A DNA stretch of 64,000 nt, taken from NCBI RefSeq assembly GCF_020991375.1, contig NZ_JAJLQZ010000021.1:1-64000 (forward strand). Reading direction: 5' to 3'. Positions 16,884-26,336 of this stretch are shown piece by piece. Positions within the stretch are counted from its first letter, which is position 1, and each line of letters begins with the position of its first letter. The stretch is from Glycomyces amatae (GTDB lineage Bacteria; Actinomycetota; Actinomycetes; Mycobacteriales; Micromonosporaceae). Under the pieces are notes generated by a model that ran no database searches, was not told the origin of the DNA, and saw only the letters and a list, made by a program, of their open reading frames with translations. The position numbers and the translations under genes were made by a program.

Positions 16884-17978
16884 TCAAGGACGGGAGATGA
16901 TCCGTCCCCTGAGGATGATGAGCGCGGGTTCGCGCGCGGCGGCGAGATCGGCGCGGGGGTCGCGGTCGTACACGACGACGTCCCCGAGGTCGGCCGGGAG
17001 GCCGAGCCACTCGCGCGAGCGCCAGGAGGCGGCGGCGACCACGTCGGCGGCGGGGATGCCCGCCTTCTCGTGGAGCAGGCTCATCTCCTCGGCCGCGAGG
17101 CCGTGGTCGATGCCGCCGCCCGCGTCGGTGCCGAGGTAGACCGGCACGCCCGCCTCCCAGGCGCCGCGCACGACCTCGGGGAAGCCCTGCTTGAGGCGGC
17201 GCATGTGGTCGGCGTAGCGGGGGAACTTGACGTCGGCCCCGGCGGCGATGTCGTCGAACGTCTCGATGTTGATCATGGTGGGGACCAGGGCGGTCCGTTG
17301 CGCCGCCATGCGGTCGAGCAGGTCCGGGTCGAGGCCGGTGCCGTGCTCGATCGAGTCCGCGCCCGCGGCCACGACGCAGGCGGCGGCCTCCTCGGAGAAG
17401 GTGTGGACGGCGACCTTGGCGCCCTCGGCCTGGGCGGCGCGGATGGCGGCGGTGAGGACCTCGGGCTCGAAGGAGGGGGCGAGGTCGCCCCGGGAGCGGT
17501 CGATCCAGTCGCCGACGAGCTTGACCCAGCCGTCGCCGAGCTTCGCCTGGCGCGCGAGGGCGCCGACGACCTCGTCGGGTTCGCACTCGAGGCCGATGCC
17601 GCGCAGGTAGCGCCGGGAGGCCGCGATGTGGTGCCCGGCGCGGACGAGGCGCGGGAGGCCGTCCTCGCCGACGAGCTCGGGGTAGGGGTAGGGCGATCCG
17701 GCGTCGCGGATGGCGAGCACCCCGGCGTCGCGGTCGAGGCGGGCGAGGGCCCGGGCCTCGTCGAGGCTCTCGATCGGGGCGGCGCCGCGGCGGATGCCGA
17801 TGTGGCAGTGGGCGTCGACGAGGCCGGGGAGGGCGAAGCCCCCGGTGGCGACGGTGCGGGCCCCGGGGACGGGGTCGAAGGTGATCCGGTCCCCGTCGAC
17901 GTAGACGTCGCGCACGGCGTCGTCGGGCAGCCAGACGACCCGCAGGTGCAGAGGCTCAAGCGGTGCGAGTGAAGTCAT
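16884..17978 (-). CDS. Amidohydrolase-superfamily metal-dependent hydrolase
   Basis: 364 residues, imidazolonepropionase/prolidase-like branch. Metal-binding landmarks: GLVDAHCHIGIR (HxH), Lys160 region in DGWVKLVGDW, AVHTFSE (His), SIEHGTG (His) and YLGTDAGGG (Asp). It ends with the beta-sandwich strand DVVVYDRDPRADL. The enzyme hydrolyses a cyclic amide or a dipeptide-like substrate that cannot be named. The ATG at 17978 begins the composite N-terminal beta domain; longer starts only add low-complexity sequence. No operon partner is evident. Confidence 0.88.
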   Translation of the reverse strand: MTSLAPLEPLHLRVVWLPDDAVRDVYVDGDRITFDPVPGARTVATGGFALPGLVDAHCHIGIRRGAAPIESLDEARALARLDRDAGVLAIRDAGSPYPYPELVGEDGLPRLVRAGHHIAASRRYLRGIGLECEPDEVVGALARQAKLGDGWVKLVGDWIDRSRGDLAPSFEPEVLTAAIRAAQAEGAKVAVHTFSEEAAACVVAAGADSIEHGTGLDPDLLDRMAAQRTALVPTMINIETFDDIAAGADVKFPRYADHMRRLKQGFPEVVRGAWEAGVPVYLGTDAGGGIDHGLAAEEMSLLHEKAGIPAADVVAAASWRSREWLGLPADLGDVVVYDRDPRADLAAAREPALIILRGRIISRP

Positions 17979-18297
17979 CGCCTCGCAGTATCGCCCGGGA
18001 GGCCCGGCTTGTCCAGACCGGGCGCGCCGGTGAGGCGGGCGGCGGCCGGGGCAGGCGGCGGAGAGGGGTCGGCGGTGCCGCGGTGCGGCGAGGCGGCGGG
18101 GTGGCCGGGCCTCCCACCCTGGGTGGGTAGGAAGGTATCGCTCCACACTCCCGCCGCGGACCGACAAGATCGCGCTTGCCCGGCCGCGGCAGTGGCCGGG
18201 AACACGTCGGCGCCGCTCGGCCTCGAGCGCCGCCGGCCGGGGCGTGCGGGTCCGGCGCCGGCCGGGACGCGCGCGGACCCGGCCCCGGGCCCGCGGC

Positions 18298-19854
18298 CTA
18301 CTCGCCGTCCTTCTTGCCGCGCTTCTTCTGGTCCTTCAGGAACTGCTCGAAGTCGATGTCGGGCAGGTCCCCGGCGTTGAGCTGCGACAGGTCGGGCATC
18401 TTGCCGCCCAGGCCCGGCGGCAGCTGCGGCATCGCCTTCGGGGCGGCGGCCGGGCCGCCGCGGCGCGCGACCGGCTTCTTCTTGCCCTTCTTGCCCTTGC
18501 GCTTGTTGTACGGCGACTTCGTGGCCTTCGTGCCCGCGGGCAGGCCCATGGCGCCGGACATCTGGCGCATCATCTTCTGCGCGTCCTTGAACCGCGTCAG
18601 CAACTGGTTGACCTCGGAGACCGTCACACCGGAGCCGTTGGCGATGCGCAGGCGCCGCGAGCCGTTGATGAGCGAGGAGTCGCGGCGCTCGGCGGGCGTC
18701 ATCGAGCGGATGATCGCGGAGGTCCGGTCGATCTGCTTGTCGTCGATCGAGTCGATCTGCTGGCGCATCTGGCCGCCCATGCCCGGCATCATCTTCAGGA
18801 GGTTGCCGATCGGCCCCATCTTGCGGATGGCCTGCATCTGCTCCAGGAAGTCCTCGAGCGTGAAGTCCTCGCCCTGGAGGAGCTTCTGGGTCATCTCCTC
18901 CTTCTGCTCCTCCTCGAACACGGCCTCGGCCTGCTCGATGAGGGTCAGCATGTCGCCCATGCCGAGGATGCGCGAGGCCATCCGGTCGGGGTGGAAGACG
19001 TCGAAGTCCTCGAGCTTCTCACCGGTGGACGCGAAGAGGATCGGCTGCCCGGTGACGTGGCGGACCGAGAGCGCCGCGCCGCCGCGGGCGTCGCCGTCGA
19101 GCTTGGAGAGGACCACGCCGGTGATGCCGACGCCGTCGCGGAAGGCCTCGGCGGTGTTCACCGCGTCCTGGCCGATCATGGCGTCGATGACGAAGAGGAC
19201 CTCGTCGGGGTCCACGGCGGCCCGGATGTCGCGGGCCTGCTGCATCATCTCCTCGTCGACGCCGAGGCGGCCGGCGGTGTCGACGATGACCACGTCGTGG
19301 CCCTTCTGGCGGGCCTCGGCGATCGAGTCGGTGGCGACCTTGACGGGGTCGCCGACGCCGGAGCCGGGCTCGGGCGCGTAGACGGCCACGCCGGCGCGCC
19401 GGGCGAGGACCTCGAGCTGCCCGACGGCGTTGGGCCGCTGGAGGTCGGCGGCGACCAGGAGCGGGGAGTGGTCGTCGCCCTTGAGGTGCTTGGCGAGCTT
19501 CCCGGCGAGGGTCGTCTTGCCGGCGCCCTGGAGGCCCGCGAGCATGATGACCGTGGGGGCCTGCTTGGCGTAGTTGAGGCGCCGGGTCTCGCCGCCGAGG
19601 ATCGCGATGAGCTCCTCGTTGACGATCTTGACGATCTGCTGGGCGGGGTTGAGGGCCTTGGAGACCTCCGCGCCCTTGCAGCGCTCCTTGATCTGGGCGA
19701 TGAAGGTCTTGACCACCGGGAGGGCGACGTCGGCTTCGAGCAGGGCGAGGCGGATCTCGCGGGCGGTGGCGTCGATGTCGGCTTCGGTCAGGCGGCCCTT
19801 GCCGCGGATCGACTCGAAGATTCCCGACAGTCGATCTGACAGCGCGTCGAACAC
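18298..19854 (-). CDS. ffh: Signal recognition particle protein Ffh
   Basis: 518 residues. N domain (1-90) and G domain with GLQGAGKTT (about 107-115), DTAGRLGVDEEM, SKLDGDARGGAAL and TGEKLEDFDVF; then the Met-rich M domain (about 300-445) with QMQAIRKMGPIGNLLKMMPGMG, and a Lys/Arg-rich tail. Ffh binds 4.5S RNA and signal sequences and delivers ribosomes to FtsY. GTG start with GGAAGG 7 bases upstream. In most actinobacteria glnB and glnD lie between amt and ffh; here amt is directly upstream. The 4.5S RNA gene was not found in the window. Confidence 0.97.
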   Translation of the reverse strand: MFDALSDRLSGIFESIRGKGRLTEADIDATAREIRLALLEADVALPVVKTFIAQIKERCKGAEVSKALNPAQQIVKIVNEELIAILGGETRRLNYAKQAPTVIMLAGLQGAGKTTLAGKLAKHLKGDDHSPLLVAADLQRPNAVGQLEVLARRAGVAVYAPEPGSGVGDPVKVATDSIAEARQKGHDVVIVDTAGRLGVDEEMMQQARDIRAAVDPDEVLFVIDAMIGQDAVNTAEAFRDGVGITGVVLSKLDGDARGGAALSVRHVTGQPILFASTGEKLEDFDVFHPDRMASRILGMGDMLTLIEQAEAVFEEEQKEEMTQKLLQGEDFTLEDFLEQMQAIRKMGPIGNLLKMMPGMGGQMRQQIDSIDDKQIDRTSAIIRSMTPAERRDSSLINGSRRLRIANGSGVTVSEVNQLLTRFKDAQKMMRQMSGAMGLPAGTKATKSPYNKRKGKKGKKKPVARRGGPAAAPKAMPQLPPGLGGKMPDLSQLNAGDLPDIDFEQFLKDQKKRGKKDGE

Positions 19855-19990
19855 GGGCGAACCTTCCGATGGTGGTTGATGCTCCTACGAGCTTAACGGG
19901 GATGGCGGCGCGCCCGCCGCCCGGTGAGGCGGGGGTACCCCGGCGCACGGTCCCGACGCCCCTCCGGAGGGGTGATCCGGGACGGGACGC

Positions 19991-20022
19991 GGAACGGCCG
20001 CCCATCGCTGGGCGGCCGTTCC
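19991..20022 (-). terminator. Terminator of amt
   Basis: A perfect 14-bp stem (19991-20004 with 20009-20022) around a TCGC tetraloop, 24 bp after the amt stop on the minus strand. Confidence 0.8.
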
Positions 20023-20045
20023 CCTGGGGGCGACGTGCGGTCGCG

Positions 20046-21341
20046 CTAGGCGTTGACCTTCTCGGGCTCGCCGGCGGCCTCGGGCAGGCCGGTGCCGATG
20101 TTGCCGTTGACGGGCAGGTCGTAGCCGGCCTCGCCGTGCTGGGCGGCGTCGATGCCCGCCAGCTCCTGCTCCTCGCTGATGCGGACCCCGATGGTGACCT
20201 TGAGAATCAGGGCGATGACCAGGGCCACCACGAAGGAGTAGGCGACCACGGCCAGGACCGCGACGGTCTGCCAGCCGAGGAAGGCGAAGGAGCCGCCGTA
20301 GAAGACGCCGTCCGTGCCGCCGGTGACGCCGCCGAAGGCGAACAGGCCGACCGCGATCGAGCCCCAGATGCCGGCGACCATGTGCAGGCCGACCACGTCG
20401 AGGGAGTCGTCGTAGCCGAGCTTGTGCTTGAGGCCGATGGCGAAGGGGCAGAGGACGCCCGCGACGGCGCCGATGGCGATCGCGCCCAGCGGGGTCACGT
20501 AGCCGGCGGCCGGGGTGATGGCGACCAGGCCGGCGATGACGCCGGAGCAGGCCCCGAGCACCGAGGGCTTGATGCCGCGGAGGCGGTCGATGAGCAGCCA
20601 GGCGAGGATCGCGGCGGCGGTGGCGACCTGGGTGTTGAGCAGGGCCAGGCCGGCGATGGCGTCGGAGACGAAGGCCGAGCCGGCGTTGAAGCCGAACCAG
20701 CCGAACCACAGCAGGCCCGCGCCGATCACGACCAGCGGCAGGTTGTGCGGGGCGAAGTTGCCGTCCTTCCAGCCGATGCGGCGGCCGACGACCAGCGCGA
20801 GGCCGAGCGCGGCGGCGCCGGCGTTGGCGTGGACCGCGGTGCCGCCGGCGAAGTCGAGGACGCCGAGCTCCTCGATCCAGCCGCCGCCCCACACCCAGTA
20901 GGCGACGGGGGCGTAGACGAGGACGACCCAGGCGGTGGCGAAGACGACCCAGGCGGGGAACTTCATGCGGTCGGCCACGGCGCCGGCGATGAGGGCGACG
21001 GTGATGATCGCGAACATCATGCCGAAGGCGGACATCGCCCCGGCGGAGACGCCGCCGTCGACCGTGCCGAGGTCGGTGACGTAGCGCAGGCCGAAGGCCG
21101 AGCCGACGTCCATGCTGAAGAAGGGGTTGCCGCCGCCGTCGCCGACGGCGATGGACTCGCCGACCAGGACCCAGACGACGGAGACGAGGCCGATGGCGAC
21201 CAGGCACTTGAGCATCATGTTGATGACGCTGGAGGAGCGGCTCAGACCGCCGTAGAACAGGGCGAGTCCGGGGGTCATGAGCAGGACCAGGGCGGCGGAG
21301 ATCAGGATCCAGGCGTTGTTGCCGGTGTCGAGTTCGGGCAT
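20046..21341 (-). CDS. amt: Ammonium transporter
   Basis: 431 residues, eleven membrane segments of the Amt/MEP/Rh family conducting ammonium across the cell membrane. Family signatures include DFAGGTAVHANAGAAAL (with the first pore Asp and His) and the second pore histidine in DVVGLHMVAGIWG. ATG at 21341 is preceded by AGGAGG. A cytoplasmic tail of about 45 residues (from EEQELAG) is where PII normally binds. Neither glnK nor glnD is next to it, unlike in most relatives. Confidence 0.96.
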   Translation of the reverse strand: MPELDTGNNAWILISAALVLLMTPGLALFYGGLSRSSSVINMMLKCLVAIGLVSVVWVLVGESIAVGDGGGNPFFSMDVGSAFGLRYVTDLGTVDGGVSAGAMSAFGMMFAIITVALIAGAVADRMKFPAWVVFATAWVVLVYAPVAYWVWGGGWIEELGVLDFAGGTAVHANAGAAALGLALVVGRRIGWKDGNFAPHNLPLVVIGAGLLWFGWFGFNAGSAFVSDAIAGLALLNTQVATAAAILAWLLIDRLRGIKPSVLGACSGVIAGLVAITPAAGYVTPLGAIAIGAVAGVLCPFAIGLKHKLGYDDSLDVVGLHMVAGIWGSIAVGLFAFGGVTGGTDGVFYGGSFAFLGWQTVAVLAVVAYSFVVALVIALILKVTIGVRISEEQELAGIDAAQHGEAGYDLPVNGNIGTGLPEAAGEPEKVNA

Positions 21342-21514
21342 GGCCGCCTCCTCTCTTCGGAGATGGGTAGGTGCGTGAGGGCTGGAGTCGTGGTCCGGTG
21401 CGAGGGGAGCGTCGCTGCTCGGTGCGGGTGCCACGCGCCGACCGCCGGGCCTGGCGGCCCGCCCCGCCGTTGCGGGCGGGATGCGGCCGGCGCGTGTTTC
21501 TCCTACCTACCGGA

Positions 21515-21530
21515 GTGAAGACAGCTTCAC
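21515..21530. promoter_or_regulatory. Inverted repeat in the amt upstream region
   Basis: GTGAAG-ACAG-CTTCAC, a perfect 6+6 repeat, 174 bp upstream of amt in the 517-bp divergent region to the LacI gene (21342-21858). No convincing GlnR box was seen in this region. Confidence 0.35.
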
Positions 21531-21750
21531 CGCGACGTGTTACGCGGCCCGGGCCTGCGTGTTAAGAAGCTGTCGCGAAAGATTTCAAGCGTGTGAACTC
21601 CCGCTCACCACGGGCGCTGAGACGCCCACCACTGCAACGCGTGGTGCGGATGCGGCTTTCGGGGCGTTTGCGGTGGGCTCACCGCCGGTTGCGCGGCCGT
21701 CACCGAGTCGTTGCGGCATCGTGCCTCCGGCGTCTTGACGTGCGAAATGC

Positions 21751-21762
21751 GTGAGCGCTAAC
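21751..21762. promoter_or_regulatory. LacI-type operator
   Basis: GTGAGCGCTAAC, centred on the palindrome AGCGCT, about 100 bp upstream of the LacI-family gene. This is the classic form of operators for LacI regulators of glycoside metabolism in actinobacteria, and suggests autoregulation and control of the hydrolase gene downstream. Confidence 0.65.
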
Positions 21763-21858
21763 ATCGCTCGGCGTATCGTCGTACGGGACCGCGGCCGCAC
21801 TGTGTCCTCACCGTGTCCCCTGAACCGGCCTGCGACGAACATAGAAAGAGCGACTGCG

Positions 21859-22899
21859 ATGGCGCAACCGAAGAAGGCAGCCAGTATCTGGGACGTGGCC
21901 CGCCTGGCCGGGGTCTCCCACCAGACCGTCTCACGGGTCGTCAACGGCTCCCCGCGCGTGGCCGCCGCCACCCGCGACAAGGTCCTCGAGGCCATCGCCG
22001 AACTCGGGTACCGGCCCAACCGGCTCGCCCGCAGCCTCGCGGGCGGCGCGGTCGAATCGGTCACCGTGCTCACCGCCGACACCTCCCTGTACGGGCCCGA
22101 GGCGGCCCTGCGCGGGATCGAGAAGGCCGCGCGGTCGCTCGAGTGGAGCGTGTCGATCTCGGTGCTCGACCCCGCCGACACCCACTCCGACGCCGACATC
22201 ATCGCCCGCCTGCCCCGGGCCGGCGAGCCGACGATCATCATGGCCCACGACGAGCCGGGCATGCGCGCCAAGCAGGTCCTGCTCGACACCCAGCCTCACG
22301 CGATGGTCGCGATCGGCCCCTACACCGCCGACGAGCTCGCCGCCTCCCCGTGGCTGGTGGGCATGGACGACGGCAAGGCCGCCGCCGAGGCCACCCGCTA
22401 CCTGCTCGAACTGGGCCACGAGACCGTGCACCACCTGGCGATCCCGACCTCGACCGGGACGTTCGGCGGCGGCAAGGCCCACCGCGCCGACGGCTGGGCC
22501 CGGGTCCTGCGCGAGGCGGGCCGAGAGGTGCCCGAGCCCGTGCCCTCGGGGTGGACGATCACCGAGGCGTTCAAGGCCGTGCGGCCGCTCGTGTCCGACC
22601 CGGCGGTGACCGCGATCCTGTGCGGCAACGACCACCTCGCGCTCGCCACTCTGCGCGCCGCGCACCTGGCCGGGCGCTCGGTCCCCGGCGACCTCTCCAT
22701 CGTGGGCTTCGACAACACCCCGTTCTCGGCGTTCACCACCCCCGCGCTGACCACGGTGAACCAGGACTTCGAGAGCGTCGGGCGCGGCGCGTTCGAGCTC
22801 CTGCGCCACCGCGTCGACAGCTCGACCCCCCGCCCCCGGCCGAGCTGGCCCGAGCCCGAGCTCATCGTCCGCGAGACCTCCGGCCCGCCCCGCCCCTGA
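21859..22899 (+). CDS. LacI-family transcriptional regulator
   Basis: 346 residues. The N-terminal helix-turn-helix and hinge are standard (SIWDVARLAGVSHQTVSRVVNGS, then YRPNRLARSLAGG), followed by a periplasmic-binding-like sugar domain ending IVGFDNTPFSAFTTPALTTVNQD. The ATG at 21859 follows GAAAGAG. It is 52 bp upstream of a large glycoside hydrolase and shares its strand, so it probably represses that gene until a sugar ligand binds. The effector cannot be read from sequence. Confidence 0.93.
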   Translation: MAQPKKAASIWDVARLAGVSHQTVSRVVNGSPRVAAATRDKVLEAIAELGYRPNRLARSLAGGAVESVTVLTADTSLYGPEAALRGIEKAARSLEWSVSISVLDPADTHSDADIIARLPRAGEPTIIMAHDEPGMRAKQVLLDTQPHAMVAIGPYTADELAASPWLVGMDDGKAAAEATRYLLELGHETVHHLAIPTSTGTFGGGKAHRADGWARVLREAGREVPEPVPSGWTITEAFKAVRPLVSDPAVTAILCGNDHLALATLRAAHLAGRSVPGDLSIVGFDNTPFSAFTTPALTTVNQDFESVGRGAFELLRHRVDSSTPRPRPSWPEPELIVRETSGPPRP

Positions 22900-22951
22900 C
22901 CGCGACAGGCCCGCTGCCCGAGAAAGGCCCGGCATTCGAAAGGCCCCCGCC

Positions 22952-25327
22952 ATGACCCCTCCTCCCCTCCCGCCGGCGGCACCGGACCGCCTCGTCGCGG
23001 ACTTCGCCGCCCCCACCGGCCCGGTCCTGCACGGCGCGACCGGGTCGCTCTACGGCGTCTCCGACGACGGCGTGCCCGGCGACGAGCTGCTCGACGCCCT
23101 CGACATCACCACCCTCGCGGTGAAGCCCGACGGCGGCGCCCAGCACCCCGGCGGCGCCGCCTCGGACGCGGTCGCGGTGCTGCGCCGCGGCGACCGCGCG
23201 GGCAAGGGCACCGGCCTGGCGTTCGTGTACCTCCAGGACCTGTTCGCGAAGTGGCCGTACGAGGACGTGGGCATCGACGTCTACCACGAGCGGCTGTGCG
23301 CGGTCGTCCCGCCGATGCTCACCGAGGGGAACGCCGGGCGGCTGGTGCTCGTGCCGTTCAACGAGCCCGACTGGATCTGGTACGGGCTCAAGGAGGACGT
23401 CCCGGCGCGGTTCGACCGGTTCATGGCCGACTGGACCACCACGGCGCGGCTGCTGCGGGGCCTGGCCCCGGGCGTGCCGCTGGCGGGACCGAACGAGGCG
23501 TACTTCCACCCGGAGTTCCTGCGGCACTTCCTCACCCGCGCCCGCGACACCGGGACGCTCCCGGAGTGGACGGCCTGGCACGAGCTCGCACCGGACTCGC
23601 TCGCGGACTTCCGCGGGCACTACGCGGCGTACCGGCGGCTGGAGCGCGACCTCGGCATCGAGCCGCGCGAGGTCAACATCGACGAGTACGGGAACAACCG
23701 GGACCTGTCGGTGCCGGGTCAGCTCGTGCAGTGGGCGGCGATGTTCGAGGACGCGAAGGTCCACGCCGACATGGCCTACTGGACCGCCGCGGGCGGCTAC
23801 TCGGGCGCGGCGCCGCGTCCGAACGTGCCGGGCGGCGCGTGGTGGTGCCTCAAGGCGTACTCGGGGATGACCGGCACCACGGTGCGGGTCACGCCGCCCC
23901 GGCCGGACACGGTCGACACCCTCCAGGGCGTCGCGAGCCTCGACCGGGAGCGCGGGACCGCGCAGATCCTCGCGGGCGGCGCGGACGGGGACTTCACCAT
24001 CGCGGCCGAGGGCCTGGACCCGGCGTTCTGGGGCGAGGCCGTCACCGCCACGGTGCACCGCATCGACTGGTCGGGGTACGAGGGCGCCGCCGGGCCGCCC
24101 GTCGTGGTCGACCGCCTCACCGGTCCCCCTGCGGGCCTGGAGGTCGCCGTGCGCGGCGCGGACCGGATGGCGGCGTACTGGGTGACGCTGGCGCGCGGCG
24201 CGGGCGAGCCGGTCGGGCCGCCGCCGTGGAAGGGCTCGTGGGAGGCCGAGGAGGCGGTCGTCACCTCCGGCGAGATCACCCGGCACGGCCACGCGGGCGA
24301 CGGCAGCGGCTTCGCGGCCTCCGGCGAGCACGACGTGAACGGCCTGAACCTGGTCGACTCGGGCGTGGTGTTCCATGTGGAGGTCCCGGCGGCGGGCGAG
24401 TACGACCTGGGGATCTTCTACGCGCACATGTACGGGCGGGGCGCCGAGGCGACCGAGCCGCAGCCCGCGCAGCAGGTGCTCACCGTGAACGGCGCCGAGC
24501 GGTTCGTGGACTACCCGACCACGATGAACTGGCAGCACCGGTCGATCGCCCACGAGGGCGTGCGGCTGCGGGCGGGCGCGAACACCGTGGAGCTGTCGAA
24601 GACCGGCGCGATCGGGACCGCCCGCGGGGAGGTGGCGCTCGACAAGATCGAGCTGACCGAGCACCGGCCCTGCCGCGAGGCATACGACGGGGCCTTCGCG
24701 CGGACCGACGGCGACGGCCTGGTCTTCGACCTGTACGCGGCGGCCGACGGCTACCACCGGGTCGAGGGCGCCCTCGCGGGCGTCCTGGCGGGGCCGCAGA
24801 ACCAGGACGTCCCGGTGGACCTGGAGCGGCCGGTGTTCCTGCACGCGGGGATCAACCGGCTGCGGACGGCCGCCGACGTGGCGGGCCTGGAGGTCCGGCC
24901 CGTGCCGGGACCCGAGCCGGTGGAGGTCGACGCCGCCGAGGCGGTCCGGTCGGGCGGCTCGTGCCTGGTGGTGAACGACTTCGCGAACCGCGGGCACGTG
25001 ATCGGCTGGAACGGGCGGGGCGCGGGCGCGGCGATCACCGTCGAGGCCGCGGCGGGGCCGCACATGCTGCTGGTGAGCTACGCGAACGACGTGCGCGCCG
25101 AAGGCCACGAGTACAACGTGGACATCGTCACGCGCCACTGCGACATCACCGTGAACGGCGCCCTGATCGGGCGGTTCCCCATGCGGGGCACCTGGACCTG
25201 GAACGACTTCTGGACCTGCCCGGTGATCGTCGAACTGCAGGAGGGCGCGAACACGCTCACCTTCACCAACCCCGATGAGCCCACCGCGGACTTCGAGCGG
25301 TTCCGCCTGGCACCGCTCAATCCGTGA
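22952..25327 (+). CDS. Clan-A-like glycoside hydrolase with C-terminal carbohydrate-binding modules
   Basis: 791 residues without a signal peptide. The N-terminal TIM-barrel part carries NEPD with probable acid/base Glu138 and NIDEYG with probable nucleophile Glu245, a clan GH-A layout (GH39/GH5-like retaining mechanism). From about 430 come one or two CBM6/CBM35-like beta-sandwich modules (GSWEAEEAVVTSGEITRHG...; later DAAEAVRSGGSCLVVNDF). The combination of accessory modules with apparent cytoplasmic location is odd. It is probably controlled by the adjacent LacI protein. Exact family and substrate are uncertain. A palindrome ACCGGAC-C-GTCCGGT covers its stop codon region (25327-25341). Confidence 0.8.
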   Translation: MTPPPLPPAAPDRLVADFAAPTGPVLHGATGSLYGVSDDGVPGDELLDALDITTLAVKPDGGAQHPGGAASDAVAVLRRGDRAGKGTGLAFVYLQDLFAKWPYEDVGIDVYHERLCAVVPPMLTEGNAGRLVLVPFNEPDWIWYGLKEDVPARFDRFMADWTTTARLLRGLAPGVPLAGPNEAYFHPEFLRHFLTRARDTGTLPEWTAWHELAPDSLADFRGHYAAYRRLERDLGIEPREVNIDEYGNNRDLSVPGQLVQWAAMFEDAKVHADMAYWTAAGGYSGAAPRPNVPGGAWWCLKAYSGMTGTTVRVTPPRPDTVDTLQGVASLDRERGTAQILAGGADGDFTIAAEGLDPAFWGEAVTATVHRIDWSGYEGAAGPPVVVDRLTGPPAGLEVAVRGADRMAAYWVTLARGAGEPVGPPPWKGSWEAEEAVVTSGEITRHGHAGDGSGFAASGEHDVNGLNLVDSGVVFHVEVPAAGEYDLGIFYAHMYGRGAEATEPQPAQQVLTVNGAERFVDYPTTMNWQHRSIAHEGVRLRAGANTVELSKTGAIGTARGEVALDKIELTEHRPCREAYDGAFARTDGDGLVFDLYAAADGYHRVEGALAGVLAGPQNQDVPVDLERPVFLHAGINRLRTAADVAGLEVRPVPGPEPVEVDAAEAVRSGGSCLVVNDFANRGHVIGWNGRGAGAAITVEAAAGPHMLLVSYANDVRAEGHEYNVDIVTRHCDITVNGALIGRFPMRGTWTWNDFWTCPVIVELQEGANTLTFTNPDEPTADFERFRLAPLNP

Positions 25328-25496
25328 CCGGACCGTCCGGTATCCGACAGTTCAAGGAGCGCTCGTCACCTTCGGATCACCCGTTCGTTGGACATGCGCG
25401 GGGCGGTGGCGGGAGCTCGCCGGTTGCCACATACTGGGGGAACCTGGCCGTCCCGATCCGCACCATTCATCGAGACGCCAGGAAAGGAGGTCGCAC

Positions 25497-26120
25497 ATGG
25501 GAGGACTCGCGATGGCCGTTGCCGAAACCGACAGCGAAGCAGGCCCCGCCGACCAGGGTGAACTGTGGAAGGCATGGGAAGAACTCGATGTGCCGCCCGG
25601 ATTCCGAGCGGAGATCATTCGAGGAGACATCGTCTTGTCGCCGTCCCCGACCAGCAAGCACAGCCAGATCTGCGCTCAGATCAGCCGCCAGTTGTGGCCG
25701 CTCGCCTCCGAACGCGAGTGGTACTCGGCGAATGAGCTCGGCGTGCGCATTGCGCACACGGACGAGGCGTTGATACCAGATCTCGTCGTGCTGCCGATGG
25801 CGGTACTCGACGAGGAAGAGGAGACCCAGGCCGTCGACTCGGGAGAGATCCTGCTCGCCGTGGAGGTCACCTCCGACTCCTCGGCCCGCAGGGACCGGAA
25901 GACGAAGCTGTGGAGCTACGCCTACGGGATGATCCCGGTCTACCTCCTGGTGGACCGGCATGAGGGCGAAGGCACGGTGACCGTGTACAGCGAGCCGGAC
26001 GGCAACGGGAACTACGTCGAGCACCAGAAGACGGCGTTCGGCAAACCGGTGACGCTTCCCGACCCCATCGGGTTCGAGCTCGACACCGGCCCGTTCACGC
26101 CGAAGACGCGAAAGGCCTGA
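25497..26120 (+). CDS. Uma2-family (DUF820) endonuclease-like protein
   Basis: 207 residues with a PD-(D/E)XK nuclease fold: PPGFRAEIIRGDIVLSPSPTSKHSQ at the front, IPDLVVLP and ILLAVEVTSDSSARRDRKTK as the catalytic core (Asp, Glu-x-Val and Lys). The family is abundant in actinobacteria and cyanobacteria, often as lone genes; the biological role is unclear. A strong AAAGGAGG lies 6 bases before ATG 25497. Base composition is somewhat lower in GC than neighbours. Confidence 0.87.
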   Translation: MGGLAMAVAETDSEAGPADQGELWKAWEELDVPPGFRAEIIRGDIVLSPSPTSKHSQICAQISRQLWPLASEREWYSANELGVRIAHTDEALIPDLVVLPMAVLDEEEETQAVDSGEILLAVEVTSDSSARRDRKTKLWSYAYGMIPVYLLVDRHEGEGTVTVYSEPDGNGNYVEHQKTAFGKPVTLPDPIGFELDTGPFTPKTRKA

Positions 26121-26128
26121 AGTGAGCG

Positions 26129-26160
26129 GAGGGGCCCGCGCCGCGAGGCGCGGGCCCCTC
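26129..26160 (+). terminator. Terminator after the Uma2 gene
   Basis: A perfect 14-bp stem (26129-26142 with 26147-26160) and GCGA loop, 8 bp past the stop codon. Confidence 0.8.
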
Positions 26161-26336
26161 CGCCGTCCGGCTGCTCCCCGGCGAGGCCGTTCAGGGCCTC
26201 GAACCGGGCGTCGGCGAGGACGACGTCCCGCGCCTTCACGCTCTCCTCGTCCCGTAAGGGTGATCTCGTGCGCGGCACTGCGACACCGCACCGAGCGACC
26301 GCGGCCGGGGCGGGTGCGGATGCGAGACTCGTGACC

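Noticed and set aside
18113..18128. CCCACCC-T-GGGTGGG as the ffh terminator
   Set aside because: It lies about 170 bp upstream of ffh's 3' end region in reading order only as part of the gap 17979-18297; single-base loop and no T run, so no role is claimed.
21531..21600. GlnR box upstream of amt
   Set aside because: GTTAC- and GAAAG-like pieces occur, but spacing does not match the gTnAc-N6-GaAAc consensus.
22862..25138. 758-codon minus-strand frame opposite the glycoside hydrolase
   Set aside because: Composition is Arg/Val/His-rich with no domains; the plus strand carries clear catalytic motifs and codon bias.
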